A stretch of DNA of 64,000 bases, taken from Dastarcus helophoroides. Lineage: Eukaryota > Arthropoda > Insecta > Coleoptera > Bothrideridae. Each line of letters begins with the position of its first letter. Position 1 is the first letter of the stretch. The stretch lies in assembly GCA_028583605.1 (NCBI GenBank), contig CM053326.1:11416587-11480586 (forward strand). Reading direction: 5' to 3'. Below the pieces are notes generated by a model. The model saw nothing but the letters and a program-made list of their open reading frames with translations. It was not told the DNA's origin and made no database searches. Of the stretch, positions 10,574 through 23,000 are shown one piece after another. A program made the translations under genes and the position numbers.

Positions 10574-11126
10574 AAACCGTTTAATATAAGCGAATTACAA
10601 ATGTAATGGCCATCGAGACTTATTATATTATTTTTAGGGGTTGTGTGGATTCGTTGTGGGTTGCCTAAAAATTTAGGCCAGCACTTAGGCCACCCTTTCC
10701 GGGCCCATTGTGCTTTTAGGGGTTGTTAGTCTACGAATTGGCTCACAAGCATATTCAAAGGCTGCCTTTTTAGACCGGCCGCATACTTATACAATATGTA
10801 TGCGGTAAATCGCTAGAAATTTGCCTGTGACATTTGTTCCATACAAATGTTGAAAACAAAAGCATATAACATTAGCATACGATATGTTATTGGTTTAAGA
10901 AGACATGCTAATATTGTGCCTTGCAATATTTCGAAGAAAAAAGAAAAATAGTCTCAATTCGAATAATTTTTCATGGTATAATCATATAAAACATATTTTT
11001 CTACAAATTGCACAAATTTTGCGTTAAGTATTGAATTCTTACTTTTTTGTATGCATTTACTTGCATCGATCAAAGACCAATGTCTCTTAAAATTCAAACA
11101 ATCCAGATTGTATCAGATTTGTCTGT
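10574..11126. other. Intergenic DNA between two hAT elements
   Basis: No gene recognised. There is a small palindrome (gcatacttatacaatatgtatgc, interrupted) at about 10780-10803. The GC-richer stretch around 10630-10760 has no coding features that I recognise. Confidence 0.35.
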
Positions 11127-11906
11127 GACATATCTAGGAGATTTGATCCGGGATCCCGAAAAGTCGGGATCCGGAAATCCCGACAACTATTCAGTACCGA
11201 AATTTTCGGGATTAAATTTTTCTTATCCCGGGATTTTCGGGATTGACATCTCACTGTACATAGCCTATCTTTTTAATATAAAATACAAAATTTTATTCCA
11301 AGCAAGTACCATAAATTAACACACTGAGGTTGCTGTGCATGCTTGAAATAAAACTTTTTTTTTTATTTTAAACTAAAAAGTTTGGTGACGGAAGTGTTGT
11401 TATTTCTCAGATCATATTTTCCTAATTCAAATTAGATTGTTCCTATTAACTTAGTTTTCCTTATATTTAATAGAAATGTGAATACTTTTTGCTTTTTGTT
11501 AGCTACTGTGAGGAGTTATATGAAAGTTATCACTTACTTTATGTTAAAAGGGAATTTTGTTAATTTTCAAAGTTTATTTTCATAGTTAGCCACATAGAGG
11601 TTTTTTCAATTCATGTAAGTTTAAAGAGATGTTGAAAAAGAATAATTATAACTATAGCCCGGAAGTTGTGGCAGTAAAAAAGTAAAGTTTTGGCGTAATA
11701 AATGGCAAATAAAATAGGCGAAAATGGCAGTAAAAACGTATAAAATGGCATTTATAAATTTTTATTATTATAGGTTTATATGTATATGGAAAAAGACCTT
11801 TTTCTCATAGCAATGTTATTTTTGTATTTCAAAATTCGTTTTTGCTTCGAGGTTTCGAGTTTTTCCAACAAATTCGTTTTTTTTTAATTTCATGTATATT
11901 TTTTTT

Positions 11907-11994
11907 TGTGAAACGGACTGGTCCTTGATTATCGTTATAAATTGAAATACAAATCTTGTCCCCTGAAACCAAAAAAAATTTAAAAAACAACATA
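11907..11994 (+). repeat. Dispersed palindromic repeat, copy 1 (partial, one arm)
   Basis: It starts gtgaaacggactggtccttg, runs through attgaaatacaaatcttgtc and breaks off after the run of A following ctgaaacc. It is one of six related copies in the window: 11907, 19063, 32351, 46153, 62548 and 63828. Confidence 0.7.
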
Positions 11995-12540
11995 TTCCTG
12001 GAATTCGACTTTTTCCCTAAAATCTGATTTTCTCAAATTTTCGAATTTTTATTTTAAAATTCGTCGTTTTTTGTTCGAAATTTCGTCGTTTCTCAAAATT
12101 CAGATTTTTCTGAAAATTTCGACCATTTTTAAAATACGACTTTCCTTAGATTTCTTAAAATTTAGCTTTTTTTTCAAATTTGGTCGATCTTTTGATAAAA
12201 AAATAAAAATCTTTGAAAAATATTTATTTACAGAATTCGAGTTTTGGAAATATATTGCATTTTTACAAAACATATAACCTGCGAGAAAATTTTCTTTAAA
12301 AAAATTTAAACTTCATTCTCAAATTTGGTTTTCTCTGCAAAATTTCCATTCTATGTCAAAAAGGCAAATTTTTCCTCCAAATTCGTCCTTTTCTCGAAAG
12401 AATTACTTTTGTCGTATTTCATCTTTTCCTCCAAAATTATAATTCTATTCGCAAAATTCGACTTTTTTCAAATTAAAATTTCAATTTCTTTCTAAAATTT
12501 AATCTTTTTCTCGATTATTCATCGTAAGTCGGACTTCTGT

Positions 12541-13613
12541 AAGTTTCGATTTTTTTAGAATCTAATTTTCCGGAATATTTTCAGCTGATTCTTTAATTTT
12601 TGCCTTCAAATTTCGACATTTTTCTCGAAATTTAGATTTCTTTTGAAAAATTAGTTTTTTTATTTCAAATGTATTCCCAAAACTTGTCGTCTTTTTTTTC
12701 CTCAAAATTTTGAATTTTTATCTTTAAATTCAATTCGTCAGTTCTTTTTCAAATTTTCGCCATTTCTTAAAATTTGTTTTTTTGTGAAAATTTCGACTCT
12801 TTTCATATTTCTAATTTCTGCAACTTTTGCCTTATTAACCAAAATGTGATTTTTTTTTTAAATTTGGTCGATATTTTGATAAAGAGACAAAGATTTGGAA
12901 AAAATATTGATCGGGAGATTTTGAAAAATAATTTTTGGAAGTTCTGTAAAAAGGCAAAAATTGCTTTTTTTGAAAAGTTCAAATTTACTCTCTAATTTTC
13001 TTAAAATCAGACATTCGCTGAAAAATTTCAATTCTATTTTGAAAATAACGACTTTTTCATCAACAGTCTCTTTTCCCAAGTTTCGATTTTTTTAGAATCT
13101 AATTTTCCGGAATATTTTCAGCTGATTCTTTAATTTTTGCCTTCAAATTTCGACATTTTTCTCGAAATTTAGATTTCTTTTGAAAAATTAGTTTTTTTAT
13201 TTCAAATGTATTCCCAAAACTTGTCGTCTTTTTTTCCTCAAAATTTTGAATTTTTATCTTTAAATTCAATTCGTCAGTTCTTTTTCAAATTTTCGTCATT
13301 TCTCAAAATTTGTTTTTTTGTGAAAATTTCGACTCTTTTCATATTTCTAATTTCTGCAACTTTTGCCTTATTAACCAAAATGTGATTTTTTTTTTAAATT
13401 TGGTCGATATTTTGATAAAGAGACAAAGATTTGGAAAAATATTGATCGGGAGATTTTGAAAAATAATTTTTGGAAGTTCTGTAAAAAGGCAAAAATTGCT
13501 TTTTTTGAAAAGTTCAAATTTACTCTCTAATTTTCTTAAAATCAGACATTCGCTGAAAAATTTCAATTCTATTTTGAAAATAACGACTTTTTCATCAACA
13601 GTCTCTTTTCCCA
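12541..13613. repeat. 537-bp tandem duplication in AT-rich filler
   Basis: Two consecutive copies, 12541-13077 and 13078-13613, both begin aagtttcgatttttttagaa and end tctcttttccca. By eye they differ by only a few substitutions and homopolymer-length changes. The same chance minus-strand frame occurs in both copies. This is direct evidence that the filler grows by block duplication. Confidence 0.92.
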
Positions 13614-15640
13614 AATTTCGAGTTTTTTTTTTTAATTATTGGTCTTTTCTTACAAATTTTGACTTTATTCGCAAAATTCGACTTCTTTGTATTAAAATTT
13701 GACTTTTTGTAAAAATTCTAGATTTCTTTTCAATTTTAGGTATTTTTCTTATAATGTCGAACTTTTCCTCAAAATGTTGATTTTTTTCTGAAATTCTGTT
13801 GTATTTATTAACACTGGGATCTTTTTCTCTCTTTCTTTATATTTGTCGTTTTCGAAATTGTGATTTTCTGGATTCTTCTTTGCAAAATCTAATTTTTCTA
13901 AAAATATTCAATTTTTGTCTCAAAATTCGTTTTTATTTTCAAATTATTTTTTTTCTGAAAACTTCGATTTTTTTTAACAGAGCTTTCCTTAAATTTTAAC
14001 TTACTTATCAAAGTTTGTTTTTTGTCAAATTTTTGCGAACAATATTTATTTGAGAACTTTCATATTTTTCAAAAATGAATTTTTCGGAAAAGATAAAAAT
14101 TGCAAACAATTTTATTCACACTCTTAAATAATTTCTCAAAAAAATTGACAAATGCAAATATTCATTTATTTTGAAATGTTACTTTTCTTCGAAATTTTGA
14201 CTGTTTTTTTCAGAATGCGTCTTTTTTTTCGACTTAAATCGATGTTTTTTTCTTAATACTTTTAATAATTTTTTCTGAAAAAGGTGACCGTTTTTCAAAG
14301 TTTGTCTTTTTTTTTGGTATTTCGATTTCTCCTCGAAATTCCGTTATATTTTAATATTGGGCTTCTTCTGAAGGTTCAAACTTTTTCGAATTTGACTTAT
14401 CAGAAATTTTTACTGATTTCATAAGATTCAAATTTTTAACACAAATTCCATATTTAGTTTTTCTTCGAACTATCTTCTCGTAAAATAAGTCTTTTTCCCG
14501 AAATTCGCCGTCTTCTCAAAATTATGCTTTTTTGACTTTTCTTCCAAAATTCGCTCCTTTTCAAAATTTCGCCATTTTCCCTAATGTATGTTTTTTTTTC
14601 TGAAAAGTTTGACCTTTTTAAATTTGACTTTCTAGAAATTTCAGCTCGTGTATCAAGATTGGCATTATTCTCGAGATTTCAGATTGTAATCTCAAAATTC
14701 GATGTTTCTGTAATTTCGATTTTTTGCCGAGAAAGAATATTGTATGAAATTACAACTTAATTTTCACAAAATTTGACTTTTAGAAATTTTGATATTTTCC
14801 AAATTTTTGAGATTTTTCGAATCTTTCTGAAATATTAATTTCTTAGTTTAATTTTGATTTTTTCATTTTTTTTTTCTCAAAACTAGTTTTTTCTTGAAAA
14901 TATCACCCTTTTTTTCTAAATTTCGACCGTATTTTTCAAAAATCGTTTATTTTTTCAAATTATTTTCATTAGTATTTAGCTTTTCTGAAAATTTGCTTGA
15001 AATTTGACTTTTGGGAGTTTTACCTTAGTTTGCATAATTCGTCTGATTTTCGAAATTTTGACTTGTACTTCAAAATTATGTTTATGAAAATTTGAACTCG
15101 AAATTAGATTTTTTTTTATTTTAATTTAAAATTCATTTATTTTTCCAAAATTGTATCAAAATTTTAATATAAAGTTAACAATTCTGAGAAAGATTTCATG
15201 TAAATTTCAAGATTGTCAAAATTTTTTCAAATGCTGTCTTTTTTACAAAATTCAAATTTTGGAAATTTTAAAATTTTGTTTTTAAAATTTCGATTTTTTT
15301 TTAAATATTCGGAGTTTCGATTTCTATTTCAAAATCGATTTTCCAACTGTTTAGCTATTTTTCGAAATTTTTACCCCCAGTTTATGTAATTAAATGAAAA
15401 TATAATGTAGTTAAATATTTATAAATACTCAACTGAAAGGTTTTTTACAAATTATGTCTTTTTTGTTCATTGATCTTTCAAAATAATTAATGCCTTCCCC
15501 TGAAGCAAATTCTGCCTACACCGTGGTTAATGGATATTAAAGACTCATTAATCAAATAAAGATCAGTTATGAGAATTATAATTATTATAAAATTTTAATT
15601 GATGCAATTTAAATCTTTTTTTTATGTTTTCTTTTTCTGA
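13614..15640. repeat. Degenerate AT-rich short-repeat filler
   Basis: A continuation of the pyrimidine-rich motif mixture (aaatttcgac, tttttctc and variants) without coding content. It ends where the AAATGGCA subterminal repeats of the enclosing element begin. Confidence 0.6.
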
Positions 15641-16150
15641 ACAAAAAGGAAAAAAATGGCAATAACACCAAAAATGTCAAAATAACCTTAAAATTGTTAA
15701 AAATGGCAAATATGGCATCAAATGGCAAATGCCATAACTTCCGGGCTCTAATTATGAAAGATTTTAAAAGTCTAGTTGGTTTGATTAGTTAGAAGAGTGA
15801 GGAAAATGCAATGATTTTTGTCCAAATTTTGATTACGTTAATTGCTGTCTAAATTTTGATTTGTTAATTAAAAAGCTAACTTCTATGAAATTTTCTTCTC
15901 TTTTATTCGTATCTCTCAATATCGAAATAATCCCGGGATCCCGGAATTGACCAAACATAATCCCAAGATCCCGGGATTAGTAATAAGGACCGGGATCGAA
16001 TTCTCTAGACATTTCTTATCGTGTCTGCAACGTGTTTGATTGATGTGCGAATTGCCATAACATTAGTGCTGTTACAAATGAAGCAACATGTTGCAGATAT
16101 ATCGCAGACATGTTTCGAACAAATATCGTTTAAGTATGCGACCAGCCTTA

Positions 16151-17215
16151 GTTTTGCATATAGCCTTAACAAAAAACAATATTTCAGATTTTAGATATTT
16201 ATTCTTTTTCAAAGTATTTGCCATTACTGTCTATGCACGTTTGCATTCGCTCAAACCAGTTGTTAAAGCACTTATTCCACTCTTCAGTAGTATGTTCAAA
16301 ATGTTTATTTGGAAAGCATCAACAGCATCTTCAAGTTATTGAAACCGTTTTCCGCGCAATGCATTTTTGATGGCCGAAAATGTAAAAAAATCGTTGGGAC
16401 TTAGGATAAGGCTATACAAAAGATGATTAATTTGATGTTTTGTTGTTCCAAAAAATCAATTGTTTGCGGAGCAGTTGCATTGTCTTGGTGAATGATGATT
16501 CGACGATATGGATTGTTTTTACGCAGCTTAGAAATGATTTGTGGCAAACAAACGGTTGTGAACCAATCCGCATTTACCGTCCTTCGATTTTCTAAATTAA
16601 TTGTAATACATGTTCGGATTTTGACACAAAGGTTGTGACCATCTTTTTGAAACACTGCAGGAACGCATGTCTTTTGTTGGTTTCTCCTCATCTTGAAACA
16701 CTCAAACACTAGACTGACGTTTATTCTCGGATTCATAAGAATAAATCCAAGACTAGTCACCACTGTCAATACTGTACACATTTTTGGTGTGGCCCCTATT
16801 GAAACCATTTAGAGTTCTTGGACACCAATTGACAAGAGCCGCCAATTGCTCCAGAGTCAACAGATGCGGGATCCAACGAGAAATTAATGTTTTCCTGAAT
16901 GACCGCTGTATTTTATGGACTTGGCCTAGGATAATTGCTGAGATTTGTGCGTCCACGTTTGAATTCAGAATATCAGCGAGAAATTGTCAACTGAGGTGGT
17001 GCTTCATTACTAAAAACAGCAACTAACTCGGCAAGATATCCTTGTTGCGATAACCTTTTTGAAAGTTGTAAAAAATTATCGCTCAGACAGACATGCTCTC
17101 GATTCAATTCCATGTTTCTGAACGACTTACCAACTTTCAAAATTCACTTTGACTAAACCACTTGTTGTATTTTGACGAAATAATATTGAGGCGACTATAG
17201 GCAAAACAGCAAAAC
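16151..17215 (-). mobile_element. mariner-family transposon, decayed
   Basis: The ends are gttttgcatatagcc (16151) and an imperfect inverted partner finishing gcaaaac (17215). Each is flanked by TA (16149-16150 and 17216-17217), the Tc1/mariner target duplication. The length of about 1065 bp and a minus-strand transposase remnant agree with a slightly deleted mariner. Confidence 0.65.
16401..17026 (-). pseudogene. mariner transposase remnant
   Basis: Read on the minus strand, the upstream frame gives SRWIPHLLTLEQLAALVNWC and then VYSIDSGD. This is the end of the DNA-binding domain and the first catalytic Asp region of mariner transposases. After a frame change the downstream frame gives ENRRTVNADWFTTVCLPQII and RRIIIHQDNATA, the second Asp region (family HHDNA, here HQDNA). 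The third catalytic region is missing or scrambled near 16401-16430. Frame breaks near 16755-16800 and an absent start show it is dead. The strand agrees with the enclosing terminal repeats. Confidence 0.8.
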
Positions 17216-19062
17216 TAAAACGACAGCCCTCGTATTGATATTTAGTTAACCTAGACTAGGGGTCGGCAAACTTTTAAACCGAAAGAGCCAGACGCAATAA
17301 AAAAATTGATTTCGTGAATTTCAAAGAGCCACAAATTTTTATGTTCGATTTTACATTTTATTTCAAAATTAAATCAGATAAAATATGGGACAGAGATAGA
17401 CCCCTCTGACTCATGTGGTCAAATGAAAATATATTCAGTCCAAAAGAGCCTTTTATTTCTCAAAATTTTGACCTTTACTTCGAAATTTGGCTTTTTTTTC
17501 GCAATTTCGATTTTTTTAACTCTTTTCTATATTAGTCTTCTTTTGGAAAAACGACGAATTCTAAAAACAATATAGAAATTTCGAGAAAAGTGTTATAGGG
17601 CTGAAGGTCAAAATATCCCAGAGAAAGTCAAATTTTGAGATTAGGTTAAAAGTCTTGAAAATATGTAGATAAATTTTATCAAAAAAATCGCAGGATGCAG
17701 AAACAATAAATTTTCGAATTTTAAAAGTCAAAATTTAAAAAAAAAACCGAATTTTGCGTAACAAGTCCAAATTTGTTAAAAATAAATAAAAGTTTAAATG
17801 TTTAGCAAAAGTCAATTTTGGGGAAAATGCCGAAATCTGATAAAAAGACGAATTTTAAAAAGAATGTAGAAAGTTCTAGAAAAAAAGCCGAAATTTAAAG
17901 CAAAGTCGAAAAAATGTACTTTTGGAAAAAAGTGATCTTTGAGAATAGATCTAAATTTCGAAAAAAAAATAACTTTGAAAAAATGGTAGAAATCTTCAAA
18001 AACTATATTACTTAACATCTCCAATTACTTCAAATTTTTACTTTTTTTATTAAAAAATCGACAAAAGATGAATTTTTGAGAAATAAGTCAAATCTTCCAG
18101 TAAGTCAAATTAGAAAAAAGTAAACATTTTCACAAATTGTCGAGTTTTGCGAAGAAAGGAAGATTTTGGGTAAAAGTCTAATTTTTCCAAGTTTGGCCAT
18201 TTTGCCCAAATATTGACTTTTACTAAACATTTAAGCTTTTCTACAAATTTGGACTTGTTTCACAAAATTCGGTTATTTTCGAAATTTCGACTTTTAAAAT
18301 TCGAAATTTTATTGTTTCTGCAAGCTGCGATTTCTATGACAAAATTCGTCAATTTTCAAAATGTTTGACTTAATCACAAAATTTGATTTTTTTTCTTAAA
18401 ATTTAACCTTTCTTGAAAAATCAACATTTTTCTCGAAACTGGAAGTTGTATCAACATTGTCTTTTCTTTCGAAATTATTTTACCAATTCGAATTTATCTG
18501 AATATTTGAAGTTTTTTTTTTAAATTCGTCTTGTTCTCTAAATTTCACATTTATTCTCAAAATTTAACTTTCTCTGGAAAAATGCGACTTTTTAAAAGCT
18601 TGACGATTTTTTTAAGCTTTAAATTTTTTACAATTTCTCTTTTCGAAATTTTACAATTTTTCACAAAATTTAAATTTGACTAAAAATTTAAGATTTTAAT
18701 TTTTTTCTGGGTTTCAATCTATTGTCGAAATTCAAAGTTTTTTTTTTAATTTTATCTTTCTGAGAACTTTTGACAAATTCATTTTTTTCGAAATCTATTT
18801 TTTTTCAAAATTTGGTATTTTCTGGAGATTTCAACTTTTATTTTCGAACTAAATTCATCTATTTTCAAATCTCAAAATTCGATTTTTTTCCTAAAATTTA
18901 ACTTTCCCTGGGAAAAATTGATCTTTTAAAAGTTCAATGCTTTTCTCGAAACTGAAAGTTTTATCGGCATTTTCTTTCGAAATTATTTTACCGGTTTTCT
19001 CAAAATTTGGATTTATCAGAAAATTAGGATTTATCAGAAAATTTGGATTTTTTTAAAATCGT

Positions 19063-19205
19063 CTTCTCTCTGAAGATGATAGCTTGGCTACCGAAATGCG
19101 TTAGAGCAACCTTTGTAGTGTTTTTTAATCTTTCTTGGTTTCAGGGGACAAGATTTGTATTTCAATTTTTGAAGATAACCAAAGACCAGTCCGTTCCACC
19201 AAAAA
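19063..19205 (-). repeat. Dispersed palindromic repeat, copy 2 (one arm)
   Basis: It reads ctctctgaagatgatagctt through ggtttcaggggacaagattt to ccagtccgttccacc. It is the reverse complement of the arm found at 11907, 62548 and 63828. It lies within filler of the 17257-24160 element. Confidence 0.8.
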
Positions 19206-20075
19206 AAATCGTCTTGTTCTCGAAATTTCAGATTTCTTCTCAAAATTTAAATTTCTATGGAAAATTGCAAATTTGTTGTCGAAATTTCGAGCTTTTCTTA
19301 AAATTTTGACTTTTTCCTTGAAATTCTTCCTAAAATTTGACTTTTGTCTTTTTCTCTGAAAAACTTCGACTTCTTTAAAGTTCGATAATTTTTTGTAAGC
19401 TTCCAGTTTATTTTTACAATTTCTCTTTCTGATATTTTACAGTTTGTCAAAAAATTCAAATATGTCTAAGAATTTCAGGTTTTCGATTTGTTCTAGGTTT
19501 CAATCTAATATCGAAATTTAACTTTTTTTCCCAAAATCTTACCTTTTTTTGGGAACTTTTGATAAATTCATTTCTTTCGAAAACTCTTCATTTTTTTCGG
19601 TTTTTCGGAATCTCTTCCTTTTTCTCAATATTTTCTTTTTCTCAATTTTTTCGAAATTTCTTCCTTTTTCTCGAAATTCGGCTTTTTCTGGAAATTTCAG
19701 CTTTTATTTCGAACTTTTAACATTTTCTGTTTCTGTAAATTTAGATTTTCTTTCTCACAAAAGTAATTCAACTTTTTTGCATGAAAGTTCAAGGCTGTAG
19801 AAAATTTGTAAATAAAAAAGTGAAAATCATTAGAAAAATATATTTTAGAAATTTTAACTCCCCAAATTGGTCTTTTTCTAGAAATTTAAAATTTCATTTG
19901 TTTTTTTTTAAATGCTAATTCAAATCAATCAAAAATGTAAAAAAAATACTTCTTGAAATCATAAATTTTTTGTCAAAATTTAAGCAAACCGTAAGTAAAT
20001 ATTCCTAGAAAAGTTCTTTTGGAAAGATTTCTGTAGGTCACTGGTTTAATGAGTACTCATTTTCTGTGTCTATTC

Positions 20076-23000
20076 CAGTGGCGGCTGGCGTATAAGCACT
20101 GTGGAACTGCAGCACCCCCAATTTCGCTTACGAGTTTTTTTTTAATGTTCTTTGATTTGTTTTATAAAAATTTTTAGGTTTCTTTCACGAAGTTACATTT
20201 AAAAAACATATTTTATTTTTAATTTTGATCAAAATCACATTTTTAAAAACTAATTTTTGTAAAAGTATTGGGGAAGAAATTAATATTTCGAGCAGGAATT
20301 AAAACGTTAAGAAAAAACTCAAATTTCTTTGAAAATGTCAACATTTTGAGAAAATAATTACAGTTTCAAGGCAAACCTAAATCCAACCCATCTCGCATTT
20401 TACTATTTCTCCAAAAAATAAGTTCATACGGTATCTTCGAATTTTTACTTCAAATCTCATTTTGTATGGAAATTTTAAGTTTTTTCAGATATGTCGATTT
20501 TTTTTTAGGAAATTTTGATTTTTTCTGCAGTTTCCAATTTTCCTAAATATTTTATAAAAAGAAATTTTCTCGAAATTTTCATTTTTCCTAAAAGTGTTGT
20601 TCTTAAAATTTATTCTAGAAATTCCAACTTCTCCAGATTTTTCTTCTCGTTCTTCTGATTTGCTTTAAAAATGTCAAGTTTTTTTCACGACACTTTGACA
20701 ATTTAAAGTTTACTTTATTTTGTAGTTGTGACAATTTGAATCTCAATGCAGATGACGTCGATGCATCTTTTGCTAATCTTTTTAGATTAGTGCGCTTGAA
20801 AATGCCAGTTCTGCTGGCGCAATACGTATCGCGTAATTATTTATTTAATTGCCGATGTGGTAAAGGGGTGAAACCCTCTTTGAACTTAATCACAAGCCAC
20901 AGTGTTTAGTTGAGTGCTTTAGTGACAAAAAATGTTTGGAAAAAACCCTAAAGGCTCTATAAAATTTCAACATTTTGGTAAAATCAAAAATTTCGACTTA
21001 TTTGTAAAGAAATATCAATTTTTTTTAAATTTCGGTTTTTTTCTCCAGGAAGTTTTGCCTTTTTTTCCCATGAAATTTGTGTTTTTCTTTTAACATTTTA
21101 TACAAAGAATTTTTTTAGAAATTTTGACTTTTTCTGGAGATTTTGTCTTTAAAATATTTTTTCTTGTAGAAGTTTTGATTTCTCTCTAATTTGATTTGAA
21201 AACTTAAAAGTTTTTGAACGAAATTTAAATATTTTGAGGTTCATTTTAATTTGTAATTTTGATAAGAAACTGAAAATTGTTAAGTATCAATTTAGGGAAA
21301 ATAAACTTCAAATCTGCATAAAAATAAGAAAACTTTGGGTAAAATATTGAAATTTTAAGAAAAAATGAACCTTGTAAACTTCAACCTTTTTTACAATTTG
21401 ATATTTCTCTAAAAAATTTCAACTACTGTAGGACCAAAGAAAATTCTGAATCGGAATTTCCAATTTTTCTAGAAATGTTAAATTTATTCTTGAAATTCTT
21501 AAGTTCGAATTTAAAATTCAAATTTCGATAAAAAAAGATCAAAATTTAAAGACTAAACTCAAAATTTCAAGAGAAAGCAGATCATATTGCTAGAAAAAGT
21601 TGAAATTTCTTATTTGTAAACATTTTTGAAATAAAATCACATTTTCGGACTAAAAGAAAAAAATTTTTTTTTGAAATAAATCAATTGTCAAAAATATTCT
21701 TATAATTTCGACCTTTAAGGTGAAACTTATTGAAATTTATGAGAAAAAGAGTCAACATTTCTAGAAGAGTCACAAAATTTCGAAATTAGAATGAATCAAA
21801 ATGTTGAAAAAAATTCATTAACAATTTATTGCTCTAATTTAACTTTTTTCTAGTAATTTTGTAGTTCCAGGGAAATTTGAAAAATCAAATATTCTAGCTT
21901 GAAACCAATTTTTTGTGATTAAAATTAAAAATGTTGGCAATTTATTTGTACATAAAATGCAAGTTTTTTTTGGAAATTTGTTTCAAAATTTTGCATAATT
22001 TTAAAAATAAAAATTTTTGATATTAATTTTTTAAATTCGAGTGTTATTTCGAAATTTTTCTCAACAAAATGTAAATTTAAAAAGATTACATTACTATTTT
22101 AAAAAAATAAAGCTAAAGTTATCAGAAGAGTCAATTTTTTTTTAAAAAATTTTGAAATTTTCATAGAAAGTCAAATTTTCAAAAGAAAATAAGAATTTCG
22201 AAGAAAATTTTCAATTTTTAAAATGGTCGACATTTTCAATAATTTTGGGAATGTGAATAAAAGACCAACTTTTGGAAAAAATATCGACATTTAAAACAAA
22301 TTGCAGAGTTTTTAATTAAATTTTCAAGGAAGCTAAATATTTTGAATATCGGAGAAAACTTAAAATTGTCGAAAAATTCGTAATTATCAAAAATGTTAAA
22401 ATTTTGAAAAGGTAAAATTTTGAAAAAAGTCGAAATTTTCAATAGTTTCAGTTAAAATAAAATCTTTTCTTTTATGTCGAAGATTTATTTAAAATTGTTT
22501 AAGAAAATGTATAAGTAAAATTTTTAAAAAAGTTCAAACTTTTCAAAAAAAAGTCAAGTTTTCAAAAAGAGTTAAAATTTAAAAAAAATTCGAAGTTTTG
22601 AAATGGAGTCGAAATTTTACGAAATATTAGTCGAAAATTTCAATAAAAGGTTTTAAGAAATGTCTGACTCAAAAAAAAATTCACAATTTTCAAATAAAGG
22701 ATCGACAGTTTGTAAAAAATGTCAAAATTTTGAAAATAGTTGAAATAAAAGTAGTCAAAATTTTTAAGTTTTTCAAAAATTTTAAATTCCGGAAAACGAC
22801 CAAAATTTTTAAAAATTCGAACATTTGAAATAAGCCAGAATTTTCAACAAAGTGGGAATTAAAATAAAAAGTCGAAAATTTCAAAAAAGTGCAGATTTAA
22901 GAATAGGTTAACATTTTCTATAAAGAAAGTCGTTTGTTGACAAGTCAAAAATTTTTAAAATCTTTGAAATTTCCAAAGTAAGTCAAAATTTGGCGAAAGA

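Larger units (their letters stand above)
11653..15750. mobile_element. 4.1-kb hAT-ended element filled with AT-rich repeats
   Basis: The left end TATAGCCCGGAAGTTGTGGC pairs with the right end, which read inward is TAGAGCCCGGAAGTTATGGC. The flanks attataac (11645-11652) and attatgaa (15751-15758) match at 6 of 8 positions, a plausible aged duplication. AAATGGCA-type words recur in both subterminal regions (11700-11755 and 15654-15735), as in hAT transposase-binding arrays. The interior encodes no protein. It is a long run of degenerate short repeats on a TTTTTCTCGAAATTTCGAC theme, with a 537-bp tandem duplication inside. Confidence 0.75.
11135..16007. mobile_element. hAT MITE with GGGATCC-rich ends, split by a larger insertion
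   Basis: The left end TAGGAGATTTGATCCGGG (11135) pairs with an inverted right end finishing at 16007 (CCCGGGATTAG..., then cgatcgaattctcta read inwards). The flanking 8-mers are gacatatc (11127-11134) and gacatttc (16008-16015), 7 of 8 identical. Both ends carry repeated TCCCGGGAT-type blocks (11150-11250 and 15930-16000), which look like transposase-binding subterminal repeats. Without the inserted 11653-15750 element it is only about 770 bp and codes for nothing. Confidence 0.7.

Noticed and set aside
11047..11319. Open frame of 90 codons over a GGGATCC-rich stretch
   Set aside because: It runs across the terminal and subterminal repeats of the hAT MITE starting at 11135 and has no family resemblance.
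12858..13614. The same minus-strand peptide of about 60 residues encoded twice
   Set aside because: It is not a gene family. Both are the same chance frame within a 537-bp tandem duplication of AT-rich filler.
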